Notes: a model not told the origin generated them from the letters alone. 64,000 nt of DNA from Nitrogeniibacter mangrovi (GCF_010983895.1 NZ_CP048836.1:3224001-3288000), one strand, 5' to 3'; counted from the stretch's first letter, positions 1 to 9,675 are shown. Numbers and translations are program-made.

Positions 1-14
1 GGGTTTTCGGCAAC

Positions 15-1358
15 TTACGATTCCCGCGTCACGATCTGCCCGCGCAGGCTGTGCGGCAGCGCCGAGGTGATGCTCACCTCGACGAACTGGCCGATCAGGC
101 GCGGATGACCGGCGAAGTTCACCACCCGGTTGTTCTCGGTGCGCCCGGCCAGCTCGTCCGCGTTCTTCTTGGACGGCCCCTCGACCAGGATGCGCTGCAC
201 GCTGCCGACCATCGATTCGCTGATGACCTGCACCTGTTCCTCGATGCGCTTCTGCAGGCGTGACAGCCACTTGAGCTTGTCCGTCTGGGGCACCGTGTCT
301 TCCAGATCCGCCGCCGGCGTGCCGGGACGTGCGCTATAGACGAAGCTGAACGAGGCGTCGAAACCGACCTCGTCGATGAGCTTCATGGTCTTGTCGAAAT
401 CCGCCTCGGTCTCGCCCGGGAAACCGACGATGAAATCCGAAGACAGCGACAGGTCGGGGCGCACCGCGCGCAGCTTGCGCACCAGCGACTTGTATTCCAG
501 CGCGGTGTAGCCGCGTTTCATGGCCGCCAGCACCCGGTCCGAGCCGGACTGCACCGGCAGGTGCAGGTGCGAGACCAGCGCCGGAATCTTGCCGTAGGCC
601 TCGACGATGCGCGGGGTCATCTCGCGCGGGTGCGAGGTGGTGTAGCGCAGCCGCTCGACGCCGGGGATCTCCGCCACGCACTCGAGCAGGAAGGCGAAAT
701 CGCCGGTCTCGGTGCCGCTCTTGGTGAGCGTGCCACGCCAGGCATTCACGTTCTGGCCCAGCAAGGTCACCTCCTTGACGCCCTGGTCGGCCAGCGTCGC
801 CACCTCGGTGAGGATGTCGTCCAGCGGACGCGACACCTCCTCGCCCCGGGTGTAGGGCACCACGCAGAAGGTGCAGTACTTGGAGCAGCCTTCCATGATC
901 GACACGAAGGCGCTCGCCCCCTCCACCCGCGCCGGCGGCAGGGCGTCGAACTTCTCGATCTCGGGGAAGGAGATATCGACCTGCGAACGCCCCGACTGCT
1001 TGCGCTGGGCGATCAGCTGCGGCAGCCGATGCAGGGTCTGCGGGCCGAACACCAGATCCACATAGGGCGCGCGCTGGACGATGGCCTCGCCCTCCTGGCT
1101 GGCCACGCAACCGCCGACGCCGATGATCAGGTTCGGGTTGGCCTGCTTCAGATGCTTGATCCGGCCGAGGTCGTGGAACACCTTCTCCTGCGCCTTCTCG
1201 CGCACCGAGCAGGTGTTGAACAGGATCACGTCGGCTTCTTCGGGGTTGTCGGTCTTGGTAAGGCCTTCCCGGGCACCGAGCACGTCGACCATCTTGTCCG
1301 AATCGTACTCGTTCATCTGGCACCCGAAGGTGCGGATGAAAACCTTCTTGTTGCTCAT
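15..1358 (-). CDS. miaB: tRNA-2-methylthio-N6-dimethylallyladenosine synthase MiaB
   Basis: Radical-SAM enzyme that adds a methylthio group to i6A37 in tRNAs reading UNN codons, in the cytoplasm. The 447-residue protein has the usual family length. The N-terminal UPF0004 domain has its three cluster cysteines at 13, 50 and 84. The radical-SAM CxxxCxxC motif sits at C158, C162 and C165 (GCSKYCTFC), and a TRAM-like RNA-binding tail closes the protein. The start is an ATG four bases after the stop of the upstream small secreted protein, so the two may be co-transcribed. Nothing is missing. MiaB fits better than RimO because of the [11 protein letters not shown] opening. Confidence 0.97.
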   Translation of the reverse strand: MSNKKVFIRTFGCQMNEYDSDKMVDVLGAREGLTKTDNPEEADVILFNTCSVREKAQEKVFHDLGRIKHLKQANPNLIIGVGGCVASQEGEAIVQRAPYVDLVFGPQTLHRLPQLIAQRKQSGRSQVDISFPEIEKFDALPPARVEGASAFVSIMEGCSKYCTFCVVPYTRGEEVSRPLDDILTEVATLADQGVKEVTLLGQNVNAWRGTLTKSGTETGDFAFLLECVAEIPGVERLRYTTSHPREMTPRIVEAYGKIPALVSHLHLPVQSGSDRVLAAMKRGYTALEYKSLVRKLRAVRPDLSLSSDFIVGFPGETEADFDKTMKLIDEVGFDASFSFVYSARPGTPAADLEDTVPQTDKLKWLSRLQKRIEEQVQVISESMVGSVQRILVEGPSKKNADELAGRTENNRVVNFAGHPRLIGQFVEVSITSALPHSLRGQIVTRES

Positions 1359-1362
1359 GGGA

Positions 1363-1689
1363 TCACTTCTTCTGCGTCAGCGACCGGTATTCCGCGTCGG
1401 TGAGAATCCAGATGCGGTTCACCAGGCCCTGATGGTCCTGCTTCACGCCCACCCGGAATGCTCCGTAAAGATACGAAGGCAGGATGAGCAGGTTGTTCGC
1501 GCCGCGGATCTGCGCCGCCGGCGACAGGCTCACCCGCTTGTCGCCCAGCAACACCACCGACCCGCCATTGGCCTTCATGGTGGTCACCACCAGATCCGCC
1601 GGCAACTGGCGCACCGTCTGCGCACCGGCCGTCGGCGACACGAGTGCGGCCACGATGACGGCCAGGGACAGGAAGAGACGAACGATCAA
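1363..1689 (-). CDS. Small secreted protein of unknown function
   Basis: A 108-residue protein starting at TTG ([11 protein letters not shown]). It has a hydrophobic N-terminal signal segment (about residues 3-18) and a likely signal-peptidase I site after AGA, so it is probably periplasmic. The mature part is short and polar, with no cysteine and no motif I recognise. It reads toward miaB with a four-base gap, suggesting one transcript. The start is weakly determined: no in-frame ATG precedes the signal segment. I cannot assign a function. Confidence 0.7.
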   Translation of the reverse strand: MIVRLFLSLAVIVAALVSPTAGAQTVRQLPADLVVTTMKANGGSVVLLGDKRVSLSPAAQIRGANNLLILPSYLYGAFRVGVKQDHQGLVNRIWILTDAEYRSLTQKK

Positions 1690-1849
1690 GGCGGGCTCGG
1701 GGAACGGCTTCGCACACGGCGAAACGGGTTACGGTAAGGCGCAGATCTTCCCCGATGGCCCCGAAAAAGTCAATGCAAGCGCCTGATTAGACGGGGCTAT
1801 TGGCAGGCAAACGCTCGCCCGCGAGGATGCCCGCGCAGGCACGAAAGTG

Positions 1850-1879
1850 TTGACGCCACAACGGGAAGCTTCGTATTAT
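1850..1879 (+). promoter_or_regulatory. Sigma-70 promoter of the tRNA-Met gene
   Basis: A TTGACG -35 (1850-1855) and a TATTAT -10 (1874-1879) are separated by 18 bases. The predicted transcription start is about 5-6 bases before the mature tRNA 5' end. Confidence 0.7.
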
Positions 1880-1891
1880 GCCGGGCTTCGT

Positions 1892-1968
1892 GGTGATGTA
1901 GCTCAGACGGTTAGAGCGATGGATTCATAACCCATAGGTCGGCGGTTCGATTCCGCCCATCACCACCA
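1892..1968 (+). tRNA. tRNA-Met (anticodon CAU)
   Basis: A 77-base cloverleaf. The seven-base acceptor stem GGTGATG pairs with CATCACC, followed by discriminator A and an encoded CCA. The D-arm contains TAGCTCAG, the anticodon loop is TTCATAA with CAT, and the T-loop is TTCGATT. The first acceptor pair is G-C, so it is not the initiator tRNA. A lysidine-modified tRNA-Ile2 also has CAU in its gene, but the body looks like elongator Met. The T-arm, 3' end and terminator are repeated at 3017-3076. Confidence 0.93.
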
Positions 1969-2002
1969 AAAACACCAAGGGCCCGCCGATGTGCGGGCCC
2001 TT
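1939..2002 (+). repeat. Direct repeat, left copy (tRNA 3' end plus terminator)
   Basis: It starts with TCGGCGGTTCG in the tRNA T-arm and runs through the CCA end and the terminator stem. The second copy is at 3017-3076. After CCCATCACCACCA the two copies differ at one base, then share 33 identical bases. This is the arrangement left when an element integrates at the 3' end of a tRNA gene. Confidence 0.85.
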
Positions 2003-2009
2003 TTCTTTT
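1977..2009 (+). terminator. Rho-independent terminator of tRNA-Met
   Basis: A perfect 10-bp stem (AAGGGCCCGC with GCGGGCCCTT) around a CGATGT loop is followed by TTCTTTT. Confidence 0.9.
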
Positions 2010-2317
2010 GCCAAGCGGCCACGGAACGACCGCCAGGGTTCAGGCCGATAGCACGATGAATCGCCTCGGGTTTCCTGGACGGCTTGATTGCTTGCGTAGC
2101 GTCGTCAACGCGGTGTCGCCGGAACACTGCCGATCCACGGCGGCGCCATTGCAACTGCCGCGCTGAACACGTTGGCTCAGCTGCCCGCGCCGTGTTCATC
2201 GTGCGCGCCAATCGACGGATTCTCGGAAACGGCGCGATCTGGTCCAGCCGTGACGTGAAGCACATTCTGCCTTGCAGCCCGCGCAGCCTGACTCCGGCAG
2301 GCAACCGAACGACGCGG
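2009..2317. other. 309-bp stretch without a recognisable gene
   Basis: It lies between the tRNA terminator and higA, inside the repeat-bracketed segment. I see no convincing coding frame, integrase remnant or structured RNA. Reading frames here are short and have no recognisable protein motif. It may be decayed element sequence. Confidence 0.5.
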
Positions 2318-2623
2318 TCACGCAGCCATCAATGGCGCTTTGGTGACGGCGGGCATGCCGGCCTGGCGGGCTTTCCAGAGATCGTATGCCGCTTGCTGCC
2401 GGACCCAGACATCCGCACGGCCGCCGTTCTCGACGCCGAGCCACCCCTCCAGACGCAGCGCCATTTCCGGCGAAATCGCGGCGTGCCCGTTCAGCACCCT
2501 GGACAGTGCGGCACGGGTCACGCCAAGTTGCCTGGCCGCATCCGTGACGGTCAGACCGAGTTCGGGCAACACGTCTTCACGCAGGGTTTCACCAGGGTGC
2601 GGTGGGTTGTGCATCGCGTTCAT
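2318..2623 (-). CDS. higA: HigA-type antitoxin (XRE helix-turn-helix)
   Basis: Antitoxin of a type II toxin-antitoxin pair. It binds and neutralises HigB and represses the operon. The protein has the HigA opening NPPHPGE, then a helix-turn-helix (TVTDAARQLGVTRAALSRVLNG) and the typical MALRLEGWLGVE helix. The ATG at 2623 is chosen because GAGAGG lies at good spacing; ATGs at 2629 and 2614 are alternatives. It begins 12 bases after the toxin stop, giving toxin-first order as usual for higBA. The tail after VWVRQQAAYDLW is slightly long for the family. Confidence 0.9.
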   Translation of the reverse strand: MNAMHNPPHPGETLREDVLPELGLTVTDAARQLGVTRAALSRVLNGHAAISPEMALRLEGWLGVENGGRADVWVRQQAAYDLWKARQAGMPAVTKAPLMAA

Positions 2624-2635
2624 GTGCATGTCCTC

Positions 2636-2914
2636 TCAATGGTAATCCTGGTAATCGACCAGAATCGCGTCCTCGCCCTCGAACCGGAACGTCAGACGCC
2701 AGTTTCCGTTCACCGTTACCGACCAATGGCCCGCGAGGGCCCCCGTCAGCGGATGGAGCCGCCAACCGGGCAGATTCATGTCCTCGGGTGCCTGAGCCGC
2801 ATCCAGTCTGGCCAATTGCCGCGCCAGCTTGGGCGCATGGTGCGGTTGAATGCCGGCCTTGCTGCCGGTCTCGAAGAACGCCTTCAGCCCTCTATGCAGG
2901 AAGCCCTTGATCAT
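2636..2914 (-). CDS. higB: HigB-type toxin (RelE/ParE-fold mRNA interferase)
   Basis: Predicted ribosome-dependent mRNA endonuclease of the RelE superfamily. The 92-residue protein starting MIKGFLHRGLK matches the usual HigB length. Family features are visible: the KLARQLARLDAA helix, PGWRLHPL, GHWSVTVNGNWRLTF with the conserved NWRL-F core, and the C-terminal DYQDYH. A longer frame to 2950 exists, but the 2914 ATG matches the family and lies just downstream of a good -10. With higA it forms the only gene pair between the two tRNA-tail repeats. Confidence 0.9.
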   Translation of the reverse strand: MIKGFLHRGLKAFFETGSKAGIQPHHAPKLARQLARLDAAQAPEDMNLPGWRLHPLTGALAGHWSVTVNGNWRLTFRFEGEDAILVDYQDYH

Positions 2915-2923
2915 GCGTCCGAA

Positions 2924-2959
2924 AGTATAGCGTAGCGTTACACGTGTCAACTCGTGTCA
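2924..2959 (-). promoter_or_regulatory. higBA promoter and likely HigA operator
   Basis: On the minus strand TTGACA (2945-2950) precedes TATACT (2924-2929) by 15 bases. The palindrome ACACGTGT (2940-2947) and a ten-base-spaced repeat of CGTGTCA (2943-2949 and 2953-2959) overlap the -35, a plausible autorepression site. Transcription would start within a few bases of the higB ATG, so the mRNA may be nearly leaderless. Confidence 0.5.
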
Positions 2960-3016
2960 GCCACGCCCGCTCCCTGGGGCGACACGCCACGACGCAGACG
3001 CTCCAGTCGTCCGGAA

Positions 3017-3076
3017 TCGGCGGTTCGGAGCCCATCACCACCAGAAACACCAAGGGCCCGCCGATGTGCGGGCCCT
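3017..3076 (+). repeat. Direct repeat, right copy (tRNA 3' tail and terminator stem)
   Basis: It copies 1939-2002 but has GAG in place of ATTCCG in the T-loop region, so it is three bases shorter and is not part of a complete tRNA. Upstream of TCGGCGGTTCG nothing else resembles the tRNA. Its hairpin is followed by TTGTCC on the plus strand and may instead end the TetR transcript arriving from the right. Confidence 0.85.
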
Positions 3077-3100
3077 TGTCCGTTTACGGCTTCGGCGCCC

Positions 3101-3727
3101 TCAGCGCCACTCGACGATCAGGAAGCGCAGCGTCTTTTCGAACAGGGCGACGACGCGCTCGCGGTCCATCTCGGGGTGGCGGATGCCGCGGACGGTGATG
3201 CCGTCGAAGAGGATGGCGATCATGTCCACCAGGGCGTCGAGGGTTTCCTTGCTGTCCTCGTGCCCCAGATCGCGACGCAGGCCGAGCACGAGTTCGGTGA
3301 AGTTGCTCAGCACCTCATGGTCGGAATCGCGAACGATCCTGGCCACGCGCGGGTTGCGGCAGGCCTCCGAGACGATCTCCAGTTCCAGCGCGGCGAAGTC
3401 GGGATCCAGTTTGTCGGCAATGCCCTCGCCGGCCCGCTCCAGGGTCGCGTCGAGCACATTGGGCGCGTTGCGGGTCGCCTCGACCCGGGCCAGGATCGCG
3501 TCCGCCTTGCGCCGGACGATGCCCTCGATGATCGCTTCCTTGCTCTCGAAGTAGTGATAGACGTGCCCCGGACTCATACCGGCCTGCGCGCACAGTTTGG
3601 ACATGCTGGCGCCATGGAAGCCGTGGGTACGGAAACAGGCCTCGGCGGCGGCGAGGATCTGCTCCCGCCGGACATCGGCGCGCGAACCGCAACCGGGAAC
3701 GGATTGCTCGGGTGTCATGTCTGTCAT
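3101..3727 (-). CDS. TetR-family repressor of the adjacent RND efflux operon
   Basis: A 208-residue one-component regulator. The N-terminal TetR DNA-binding domain covers about residues 18-65 (REQILAAAEACFRTHGFHGASMSKLCAQAGMS, then HVYHYFESKEAI). The all-helical C-terminal ligand domain resembles AcrR/TtgR-type proteins. It is divergent from the pump operon with about 150 bases between the start codons, and a repeated operator-like sequence lies there. It is inferred to repress the pump until a toxic ligand binds. ATG starts at 3727 and 3718 are both possible. Confidence 0.88.
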   Translation of the reverse strand: MTDMTPEQSVPGCGSRADVRREQILAAAEACFRTHGFHGASMSKLCAQAGMSPGHVYHYFESKEAIIEGIVRRKADAILARVEATRNAPNVLDATLERAGEGIADKLDPDFAALELEIVSEACRNPRVARIVRDSDHEVLSNFTELVLGLRRDLGHEDSKETLDALVDMIAILFDGITVRGIRHPEMDRERVVALFEKTLRFLIVEWR

Positions 3728-3794
3728 TGGAAAATTCAGGTAAAGATCTCCGAATGCCTATGCACGCGGCTTGAACCCAGCCACAGGCTAACAT

Positions 3795-3825
3795 AGAATG
3801 AACGTTCGAACTAGAATAAACGCTC
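3795..3825 (+). promoter_or_regulatory. Candidate TetR operator, tandem repeats
   Basis: AGAATGAACGTTC (3795-3807) and AGAATAAACGCTC (3813-3825) are direct repeats 18 bases apart. The first contains the palindrome GAACGTTC. They lie between tetR and the efflux operon, upstream of the chosen adaptor start. Confidence 0.5.
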
Positions 3826-3878
3826 TAAACATGCCCCTCCAACCCCAACACCCTCCTTCCGCTTCCACGAGGCATCCC

Positions 3879-5069
3879 ATGCGCACCCAGTCCCTTCGCC
3901 CGCAGCAACTGGCCGTCGTCGCGTCCCTCGCCCTGCTCGCCTTGAGCGCCTGCAGCGAGAAATCCGGCGCCCAGGGCGGCCCCGGCGGTGGCGCACCCAA
4001 GCCCGCCGTCAGCGTGACGACGGTCCACTCGGCCGCGGTGCCGGTGGTGACCGAGCTACCAGGGCGCACATCGCCCTATCTGGAGGCGGAGATCCGGCCG
4101 CAGGTCACCGGCATTCTCCAGAAGCGCCTGTTCAAGGAGGGCAGCACGGTCAAGGCCGGCGCGCCGCTGTACCAGATCGACCCGGCCACCTATCGGGCTG
4201 CCGTCGAGAGCGCCAAGGCCGCGCTGGCGCGCGCCGAGGCCACGCTGGGCAACGCGCGCCTGACCGCCAGGCGCTATACCCGACTGGCCAAGGTGGAGGC
4301 CATCAGCGCCCAGACCAATGAGGACGCCCAGGCCGCACTGAAGCAGGCCGAGGCGGACGTGGCAGCGGCCAAGGCCAAGCTCAACGAGACCCGCATCAAC
4401 CTCGACTACACCCATATCAACGCCCCGATCTCGGGCCACATCGGCCGCTCCTCGGTCACCCCGGGCGCGCTGCTCACCGCCAACCAGGCCAGCGCGCTGG
4501 CGACGATCTCCCAGCTCGATCCCATCTATGTCGACCTGTCCCAGTCCACCACCGAGCTGCGCGCGCTGCGCCTGCGGATCGCGAGTGGCAAGGTGAAGGC
4601 GAACACGGCCACGGTGCCGGTGTCGCTGGTGTTCGAGGACGGCAGCGAATACGCCCACGCCGGCAAGCTGGCCTTCTCCGAGGTCACGGTCAACAAGAGC
4701 ACCGGCAGCGTGACCCTGCGCGCCGAGTTCCCCAATCCGGACGGCGAACTGCTGCCGGGCATGTTCGTGCGCGCCCGCCTGCAGCAGGGCGAGGCGGTCG
4801 ATGCCTTCCTCGTGCCCCATGAGGCGGTCGTCCGCGATGCGCGCGGCCAGCCCCAGGTGATGATCGTGGACGCCGACAGCAAGGTCGCGGTACGCCCGAT
4901 CACCGCCGAACGCTCGGTGGGCGACGCCTGGGTGGTCACCGACGGGCTCAAGTCGGGCGACCGGGTCATCGTCGCCGGGCTGCAGAAGGTGCGCCCGGGC
5001 GCGGTCGTGAATGCCCAGCCGGCCGACGCCGAGGCACCGGCAGCCGGCGCAGCCGCCGGCGCGAAGTGA
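3879..5069 (+). CDS. RND efflux periplasmic adaptor lipoprotein (AcrA/MexA type)
   Basis: Membrane-fusion protein linking the inner-membrane RND pump to the outer-membrane channel. From the ATG at 3879 it is 396 residues, starting with a lipoprotein signal whose lipobox is LSAC. Then come the barrel-sandwich strands ([19 protein letters not shown]), a coiled-coil hairpin (about residues 90-165), a second lipoyl half ([14 protein letters not shown]) and the beta-barrel and membrane-proximal domains. The longer frame from 3798 would run through the operator repeats and put extra residues before the lipid signal, so I reject it. The pump gene follows after ten bases. Confidence 0.94.
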   Translation: MRTQSLRPQQLAVVASLALLALSACSEKSGAQGGPGGGAPKPAVSVTTVHSAAVPVVTELPGRTSPYLEAEIRPQVTGILQKRLFKEGSTVKAGAPLYQIDPATYRAAVESAKAALARAEATLGNARLTARRYTRLAKVEAISAQTNEDAQAALKQAEADVAAAKAKLNETRINLDYTHINAPISGHIGRSSVTPGALLTANQASALATISQLDPIYVDLSQSTTELRALRLRIASGKVKANTATVPVSLVFEDGSEYAHAGKLAFSEVTVNKSTGSVTLRAEFPNPDGELLPGMFVRARLQQGEAVDAFLVPHEAVVRDARGQPQVMIVDADSKVAVRPITAERSVGDAWVVTDGLKSGDRVIVAGLQKVRPGAVVNAQPADAEAPAAGAAAGAK

Positions 5070-5079
5070 GGCACTGACC

Positions 5080-8000
5080 ATGGCCCGATTCTTCATCGAT
5101 CGCCCCATCTTCGCGTGGGTGATCGCCATCGTCATCATGCTGGCTGGCGCCCTGTCCATCCTGGAGCTGCCGGTCTCCCAGTATCCGTCCATCGCGCCCC
5201 CGGCCGTCGCCATCAACGCGCGCTATCCGGGCGCCTCCGCCAAGGCCGCCGAGGATTCGGTCACCCAGGTCATCGAACAGAAGCTCACCGGCCTGGACGG
5301 TCTGCTCTACATGAGCTCCAACACCGACTCCTTCGGCAACGTGACGGTGACGCTGACCTTCGACGCCGGCGTCAATCCCGACATCGCCCAGGTGCAGGTG
5401 CAGAACAAGGTGCAGACCGCCCTGCCGCTGTTGCCCCAGGCGGTGCAGCAGCAGGGGGTGACGGTGGCCAAGTCGGCGCGCAACTTCCTCATGGTGGCCG
5501 GCTTCGTGTCCGAGGACGGGCGCCTGAACGGCACCGACCTGTCGGACTTCCTCGTCTCCTCGGTGCAGGACACCATCTCCCGGGTGGACGGCGTCGGCGA
5601 GGTGACCGTGTTCGGCTCCCAGTACGCCATGCGCATCTGGCTCGACCCGGCCAAGCTCAACAACTTCCGCCTCACCCCGGGTGACGTGAAGGCCGCCGTC
5701 GAGGCCCAGAACACCCAGGTGTCGGCCGGTCAGCTCGGCGGCGCGCCAGCGGTACCGGGCCAGGGCTTCAGCGCCACGATCACCGCGCAGAGCCGGTTTC
5801 AGAGCCCGGAGCAGTTCGAGAACATCCTGCTGCGCAGCGCGGCCGACGGCGGCGAAGTGCGCCTGCGCGACGTGGCGCGGGTGGAAATCGGCGCCGAGAG
5901 CTACGAAACCGTGGCCCGCTACAACGGCCAGCCGGCCGCCGGCCTCGGCATCCGCCTGGCCGCGGGCGCCAACGCGCTGGACACCGCCAACCGCATCCGC
6001 TCGACACTCGACGAGATGTCGCACTACTTCCCCCCCGGGGTGAAGTACGTGATCCCCTACGACACCACGCCCTTCGTGAAGATCTCCATCGAGGAGGTGG
6101 TCAAGACCCTGGTCGAGGCGGTGGCCCTGGTGTTCCTGGTGATGTACCTGTTCCTGCAGAACTTCCGCGCCACCATCATCCCCACCATCGCGGTGCCGGT
6201 GGTGCTGCTGGGCACCTTCGGTGCCATGGCGGCCTTCGGCTTCTCGATCAACACCCTGACCATGTTCGGCATCGTGCTGGCCATCGGCCTGCTGGTGGAC
6301 GACGCCATCGTGGTGGTGGAAAACGTCGAACGCGTCATGACCGAAGAGGGGCTGCCACCCAAGGAGGCGACCAAGCGCTCCATGGGCCAGATCACCGGCG
6401 CCCTGATCGGCATCGGCCTGGTGCTCGCCGCGGTGTTCGTGCCCATGGCCTTCTTCGGGGGTTCCACCGGGGTCATCTACCGCCAGTTCTCCATCACCAT
6501 CGTCTCGGCCATGGCGCTGTCGGTGGTGGTGGCCATCGTGTTCACCCCGGCCTTGTGCGCCACCATGCTCAAGCCGGTGGAAAAGGGGCACGAGCATGGC
6601 GAAGGCGGCCTGTTTTCCGGCTTCTTCCACTGGTTCAACGACCGCTTCGCCTGGGCCACCCGCCACTACGAGTCGGCGGTGGGCGGCATCCTCAAGCGCA
6701 GCCTGCGCTTCCTGCTCATCTATGCGCTCCTGTTCGGCGCCCTGGCCACCCTGTTCACCCGTCTGCCCACCTCCTTCCTGCCGCAGGAAGACCAGGGCAT
6801 CATGTTCAACCAGATCGTGCTGCCCACCGGCGCGACCCAGGAACGCACCCTGGCGGTGCTGCGCAAGGTCGAGAAGCACTTCCTCGAAGACGAGAAGGAC
6901 ACCGTGCGCGCCCTGTTCACCGTCGCCGGCTTCAGCTTCTCCGGGCGCGGCCAGAACATGGGCATCGGCTTCGTGAACCTCAAGCCGTGGAGCGAGCGCA
7001 CCGCGCCGGGCACCGACGTGCAATCCATCGCCGGCCGCGCCATGGGCGCGTTCTCGCAGATCCGCGAGGCGATGGTGTTCGCCTTCGTGCCCCCGGCGGT
7101 GCTCGAGCTGGGCACCTCCGGCGGCTTCACCCTCGAGCTGCAGGACCGCTCCGGCCTCGGCCACGACGCCCTGCTCGCCGCGCGCAACCAGTTCCTCGGC
7201 ATGGCCGCCCAGGACAAGCGCCTGGTCGCGGTGCGCCCCAACGGCCAGGAGGACACCGCCCAGCTGGGCCTGGACATCGACCTGCAGAAGGCCGGCGCGC
7301 TGGGCGTGAGCATGGCTTCGATCACCGACACCCTGGCCACGGCCTGGGGCGGCACCTACGTGAACGACTTCATCGATCGCGGCCGCATCAAGAAGGTGTA
7401 TGTGCAGGCCGACGCACCGGCACGGATGACACCGAACGATCTCGACAAGTGGTACGTGCGCAACGCCGACGGCGAGATGGTGCCCTTCTCCGCCTTCACC
7501 CGCGCCAAATGGACCTACGGTCCCCAGCGTCTGGAGCGCTTCAACGGCGTGCCGTCGATGGAGATCCTCGGCCAGGCGGCGCCGGGCCTGTCGTCCGGTG
7601 AAGCCATGGCCGCGGTCGAAGAGCTGGTCGCCAAGCTGCCGCCGGGCATCGGCTACACCTGGTCGGGCACCTCTTTCGAGGAGCAGCGCAGCGGCTCCCA
7701 GGCACCGGCGCTGTACGCGCTCTCCCTGCTGGTGGTGTTCCTGTGTCTGGCCGCCCTGTACGAGAGCTGGTCGGTGCCCTTCGCGGTGATGCTGGTGGTG
7801 CCGCTCGGCGTGCTCGGCGCGGTGCTGGCGGCCACCGGGCGCGGCCTGTCCAACGACATCTACTTCCAGGTCGGCCTGCTGGCCACCATCGGCCTGTCCG
7901 CCAAGAACGCGATCCTGATCGTGGAATTCGCCAAGGCGCAGATGGAGGAAGCCGGCAAGGCGCTGGTCCCCGCCACCCTCGAGGCGGTGCGCATGCGTCT

Positions 8001-8244
8001 GCGCCCGATCCTGATGACCTCGCTGGCCTTCGGCTTCGGCGTGCTGCCGCTGGCCTTGTCCACCGGCGCCGGCGCCGGCAGCCAGAACGCCATCGGCACC
8101 GGCGTGCTCGGCGGCACCATCGCCGCCACCGCGCTCGGCATCTTCTTCGTGCCCCTGTTCTACGTGGTGATCAAGCGCGTCTTCAGCCGCGGCCAAAAGG
8201 CCGACGAAGGCACGCAGGCACCCGCCGCCGGGGAGACCCACTGA
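5080..8244 (+). CDS. RND efflux pump, inner-membrane transporter (AcrB/MexB, HAE1 family)
   Basis: Proton-driven drug exporter of 1,054 residues, the normal HAE1 length. It starts [17 protein letters not shown], the hallmark first helix. The proton-relay aspartate pair is present in [16 protein letters not shown], with [10 protein letters not shown] in the porter domain and a second block of membrane helices ending near [11 protein letters not shown]. It works as a trimer with the adaptor and OprM-type channel encoded on either side. The ATG at 5080 is chosen over the in-frame 5011 because it matches the conserved N-terminus. Substrates cannot be read from sequence; multidrug export is the family role. 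Confidence 0.96.
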   Translation: MARFFIDRPIFAWVIAIVIMLAGALSILELPVSQYPSIAPPAVAINARYPGASAKAAEDSVTQVIEQKLTGLDGLLYMSSNTDSFGNVTVTLTFDAGVNPDIAQVQVQNKVQTALPLLPQAVQQQGVTVAKSARNFLMVAGFVSEDGRLNGTDLSDFLVSSVQDTISRVDGVGEVTVFGSQYAMRIWLDPAKLNNFRLTPGDVKAAVEAQNTQVSAGQLGGAPAVPGQGFSATITAQSRFQSPEQFENILLRSAADGGEVRLRDVARVEIGAESYETVARYNGQPAAGLGIRLAAGANALDTANRIRSTLDEMSHYFPPGVKYVIPYDTTPFVKISIEEVVKTLVEAVALVFLVMYLFLQNFRATIIPTIAVPVVLLGTFGAMAAFGFSINTLTMFGIVLAIGLLVDDAIVVVENVERVMTEEGLPPKEATKRSMGQITGALIGIGLVLAAVFVPMAFFGGSTGVIYRQFSITIVSAMALSVVVAIVFTPALCATMLKPVEKGHEHGEGGLFSGFFHWFNDRFAWATRHYESAVGGILKRSLRFLLIYALLFGALATLFTRLPTSFLPQEDQGIMFNQIVLPTGATQERTLAVLRKVEKHFLEDEKDTVRALFTVAGFSFSGRGQNMGIGFVNLKPWSERTAPGTDVQSIAGRAMGAFSQIREAMVFAFVPPAVLELGTSGGFTLELQDRSGLGHDALLAARNQFLGMAAQDKRLVAVRPNGQEDTAQLGLDIDLQKAGALGVSMASITDTLATAWGGTYVNDFIDRGRIKKVYVQADAPARMTPNDLDKWYVRNADGEMVPFSAFTRAKWTYGPQRLERFNGVPSMEILGQAAPGLSSGEAMAAVEELVAKLPPGIGYTWSGTSFEEQRSGSQAPALYALSLLVVFLCLAALYESWSVPFAVMLVVPLGVLGAVLAATGRGLSNDIYFQVGLLATIGLSAKNAILIVEFAKAQMEEAGKALVPATLEAVRMRLRPILMTSLAFGFGVLPLALSTGAGAGSQNAIGTGVLGGTIAATALGIFFVPLFYVVIKRVFSRGQKADEGTQAPAAGETH

Positions 8245-8245
8245 C

Positions 8246-9664
8246 ATGAGCCCCCCCATGACCCGACTGCGACTGCTCACCGCCTGCCTCGCCACCGCCG
8301 GCCTGTCCGCCTGCGCCTCGCTGGCGCCGGACTACCAGCGCCCGGCGGCGCCGGTCGCCGCCCAGTGGCCCGCCGACACCACGACGGCCACCGCCGCCGA
8401 CGCCCCCGCGGCCCTCGATCTGGCCTGGCAGGACTACTTCACCGACCCGCGCCTGCAGCAGGTCATCGCCCAGGCGCTGGCCAACAACCGTGATCTGCGC
8501 GTGGCCGCGCTCAACATCGAGTCGGCCCGCGCCCAGTACCGCATCCGGCGTGCCGACCGCTTCCCCGCGGTGACCGGCGAGGCCGGCGAGACCGCCCGGC
8601 GCACGCCCGGCGATCTCACCAGCTCGGGCAATGCGGCGGTCACGCGTCAGTACAGCGTCGACCTCGGCGTGAGCTGGGAGCTCGACCTGTTCGGCCGTCT
8701 CAAGAGCCTGCAGGACCAGGCCCTGGAAAGCTACCTGGCGACGACCGAAGCGCAGCGCGCCACCCGCATCAGCCTGGTGGCCGAGGTCGCCAACGCCTGG
8801 CTCACGCTCGCGGCCGACCGCGCCCGCTACGACCTGTCGAAGCGCACCTACGAGACGCAGGCCAAATCACTGGAGCTCACCCGCAAGAGCTTCGACCTCG
8901 GCGCCGCCTCGCGCCTGGCCCTGAGCCAGCTGCAGACCACCGCCGCGCGCGCCCGCGCCGACCTGGCCGCCACCCGGGCGCAGGTCGCCAAGGACCGCAA
9001 TGCGCTCGAGCTGCTGGTCGGCACGACGGTGGATGCCGGCCTGCTGCCGGCCTCACTGGCCGAGGTGAAGCAGCCGGTGGCCGAACTGCCCGCCGGCGTG
9101 CCTTCCGAGGTACTGACCCAGCGCCCCGACGTGCTGCGCGCCGAGCGCCAGCTGCGCGCCGCCAACGCCAACATCGGCGCGGCCCGGGCTGCCTTCTTCC
9201 CGCGCATCGGCCTCACCGGCAGCTTCGGCACCGCGAGCGCCAGCCTCGACGGCCTGTTCGAATCGGGTAGCCGCGCCTGGAGCTTCATCCCCAGCGTCAG
9301 CCTGCCCATCTTCAACGCCGGCGCCCTGCGCGCCAGCCTCGACGTAGCGAAGCTGCAGCGCGACATCAACGTGGCCAGCTACGAGAAGGCCATCCAGACC
9401 GCCTTCCGCGAAGTGGCCGACGCGCTCGCCGACCGCGCCACCATCGCCGAACGGGTCGACGCGGTGCAATCGCTCGTGGACTCGGCCCGCGACGGCTTCC
9501 GCCTCAGCGAAGCGCGTTACCAGAGCGGCCTCGACAGCTACCTGACCCAGCTCGACGCCCAGCGCACGCTGTACGCGGCCGAACAGGAACTCATCTCGGT
9601 GCGCCTGACCGAGGCGAGCAACAAGGTCACCCTGTACAAGGTGATGGGCGGCGGCTGGCATTAA
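8246..9664 (+). CDS. RND efflux outer-membrane channel lipoprotein (OprM/TtgC type)
   Basis: TolC-like trimeric exit duct completing the tripartite pump. The 472-residue protein has a lipoprotein signal (lipobox LSAC, then ASLAPDYQRPAAP) and the two OEP repeats expected of the family. Visible family features are WELDLFGRLKSLQDQALE in the first repeat and PSVSLPIFNAGALRASLD in the second. It starts one base after the pump stop codon, so translation is probably coupled. An ATG four codons later (8258) is an equally good start. This is the last gene of the operon; a strong hairpin follows. Confidence 0.95.
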   Translation: MSPPMTRLRLLTACLATAGLSACASLAPDYQRPAAPVAAQWPADTTTATAADAPAALDLAWQDYFTDPRLQQVIAQALANNRDLRVAALNIESARAQYRIRRADRFPAVTGEAGETARRTPGDLTSSGNAAVTRQYSVDLGVSWELDLFGRLKSLQDQALESYLATTEAQRATRISLVAEVANAWLTLAADRARYDLSKRTYETQAKSLELTRKSFDLGAASRLALSQLQTTAARARADLAATRAQVAKDRNALELLVGTTVDAGLLPASLAEVKQPVAELPAGVPSEVLTQRPDVLRAERQLRAANANIGAARAAFFPRIGLTGSFGTASASLDGLFESGSRAWSFIPSVSLPIFNAGALRASLDVAKLQRDINVASYEKAIQTAFREVADALADRATIAERVDAVQSLVDSARDGFRLSEARYQSGLDSYLTQLDAQRTLYAAEQELISVRLTEASNKVTLYKVMGGGWH

Positions 9665-9675
9665 GGCATCCTCGC

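Noticed and set aside
3017..3040. A second tRNA-Met gene at 3017
   Set aside because: Only the T-arm onwards is present, with a three-base loss; there is no acceptor 5' strand, D-arm or anticodon arm upstream.
3798..3878. An extended start for the RND adaptor at 3798
   Set aside because: It would run through the operator repeats and place about 27 residues before the lipoprotein signal. The ATG at 3879 has a ribosome-binding site and a proper signal.
4966..8295. A very long open frame (1,109 codons) on the minus strand opposite the RND genes
   Set aside because: It is rich in His, Gly, Glu and Ala with no family motif and mirrors the codon bias of acrB. The plus strand has a complete, motif-rich pump here.
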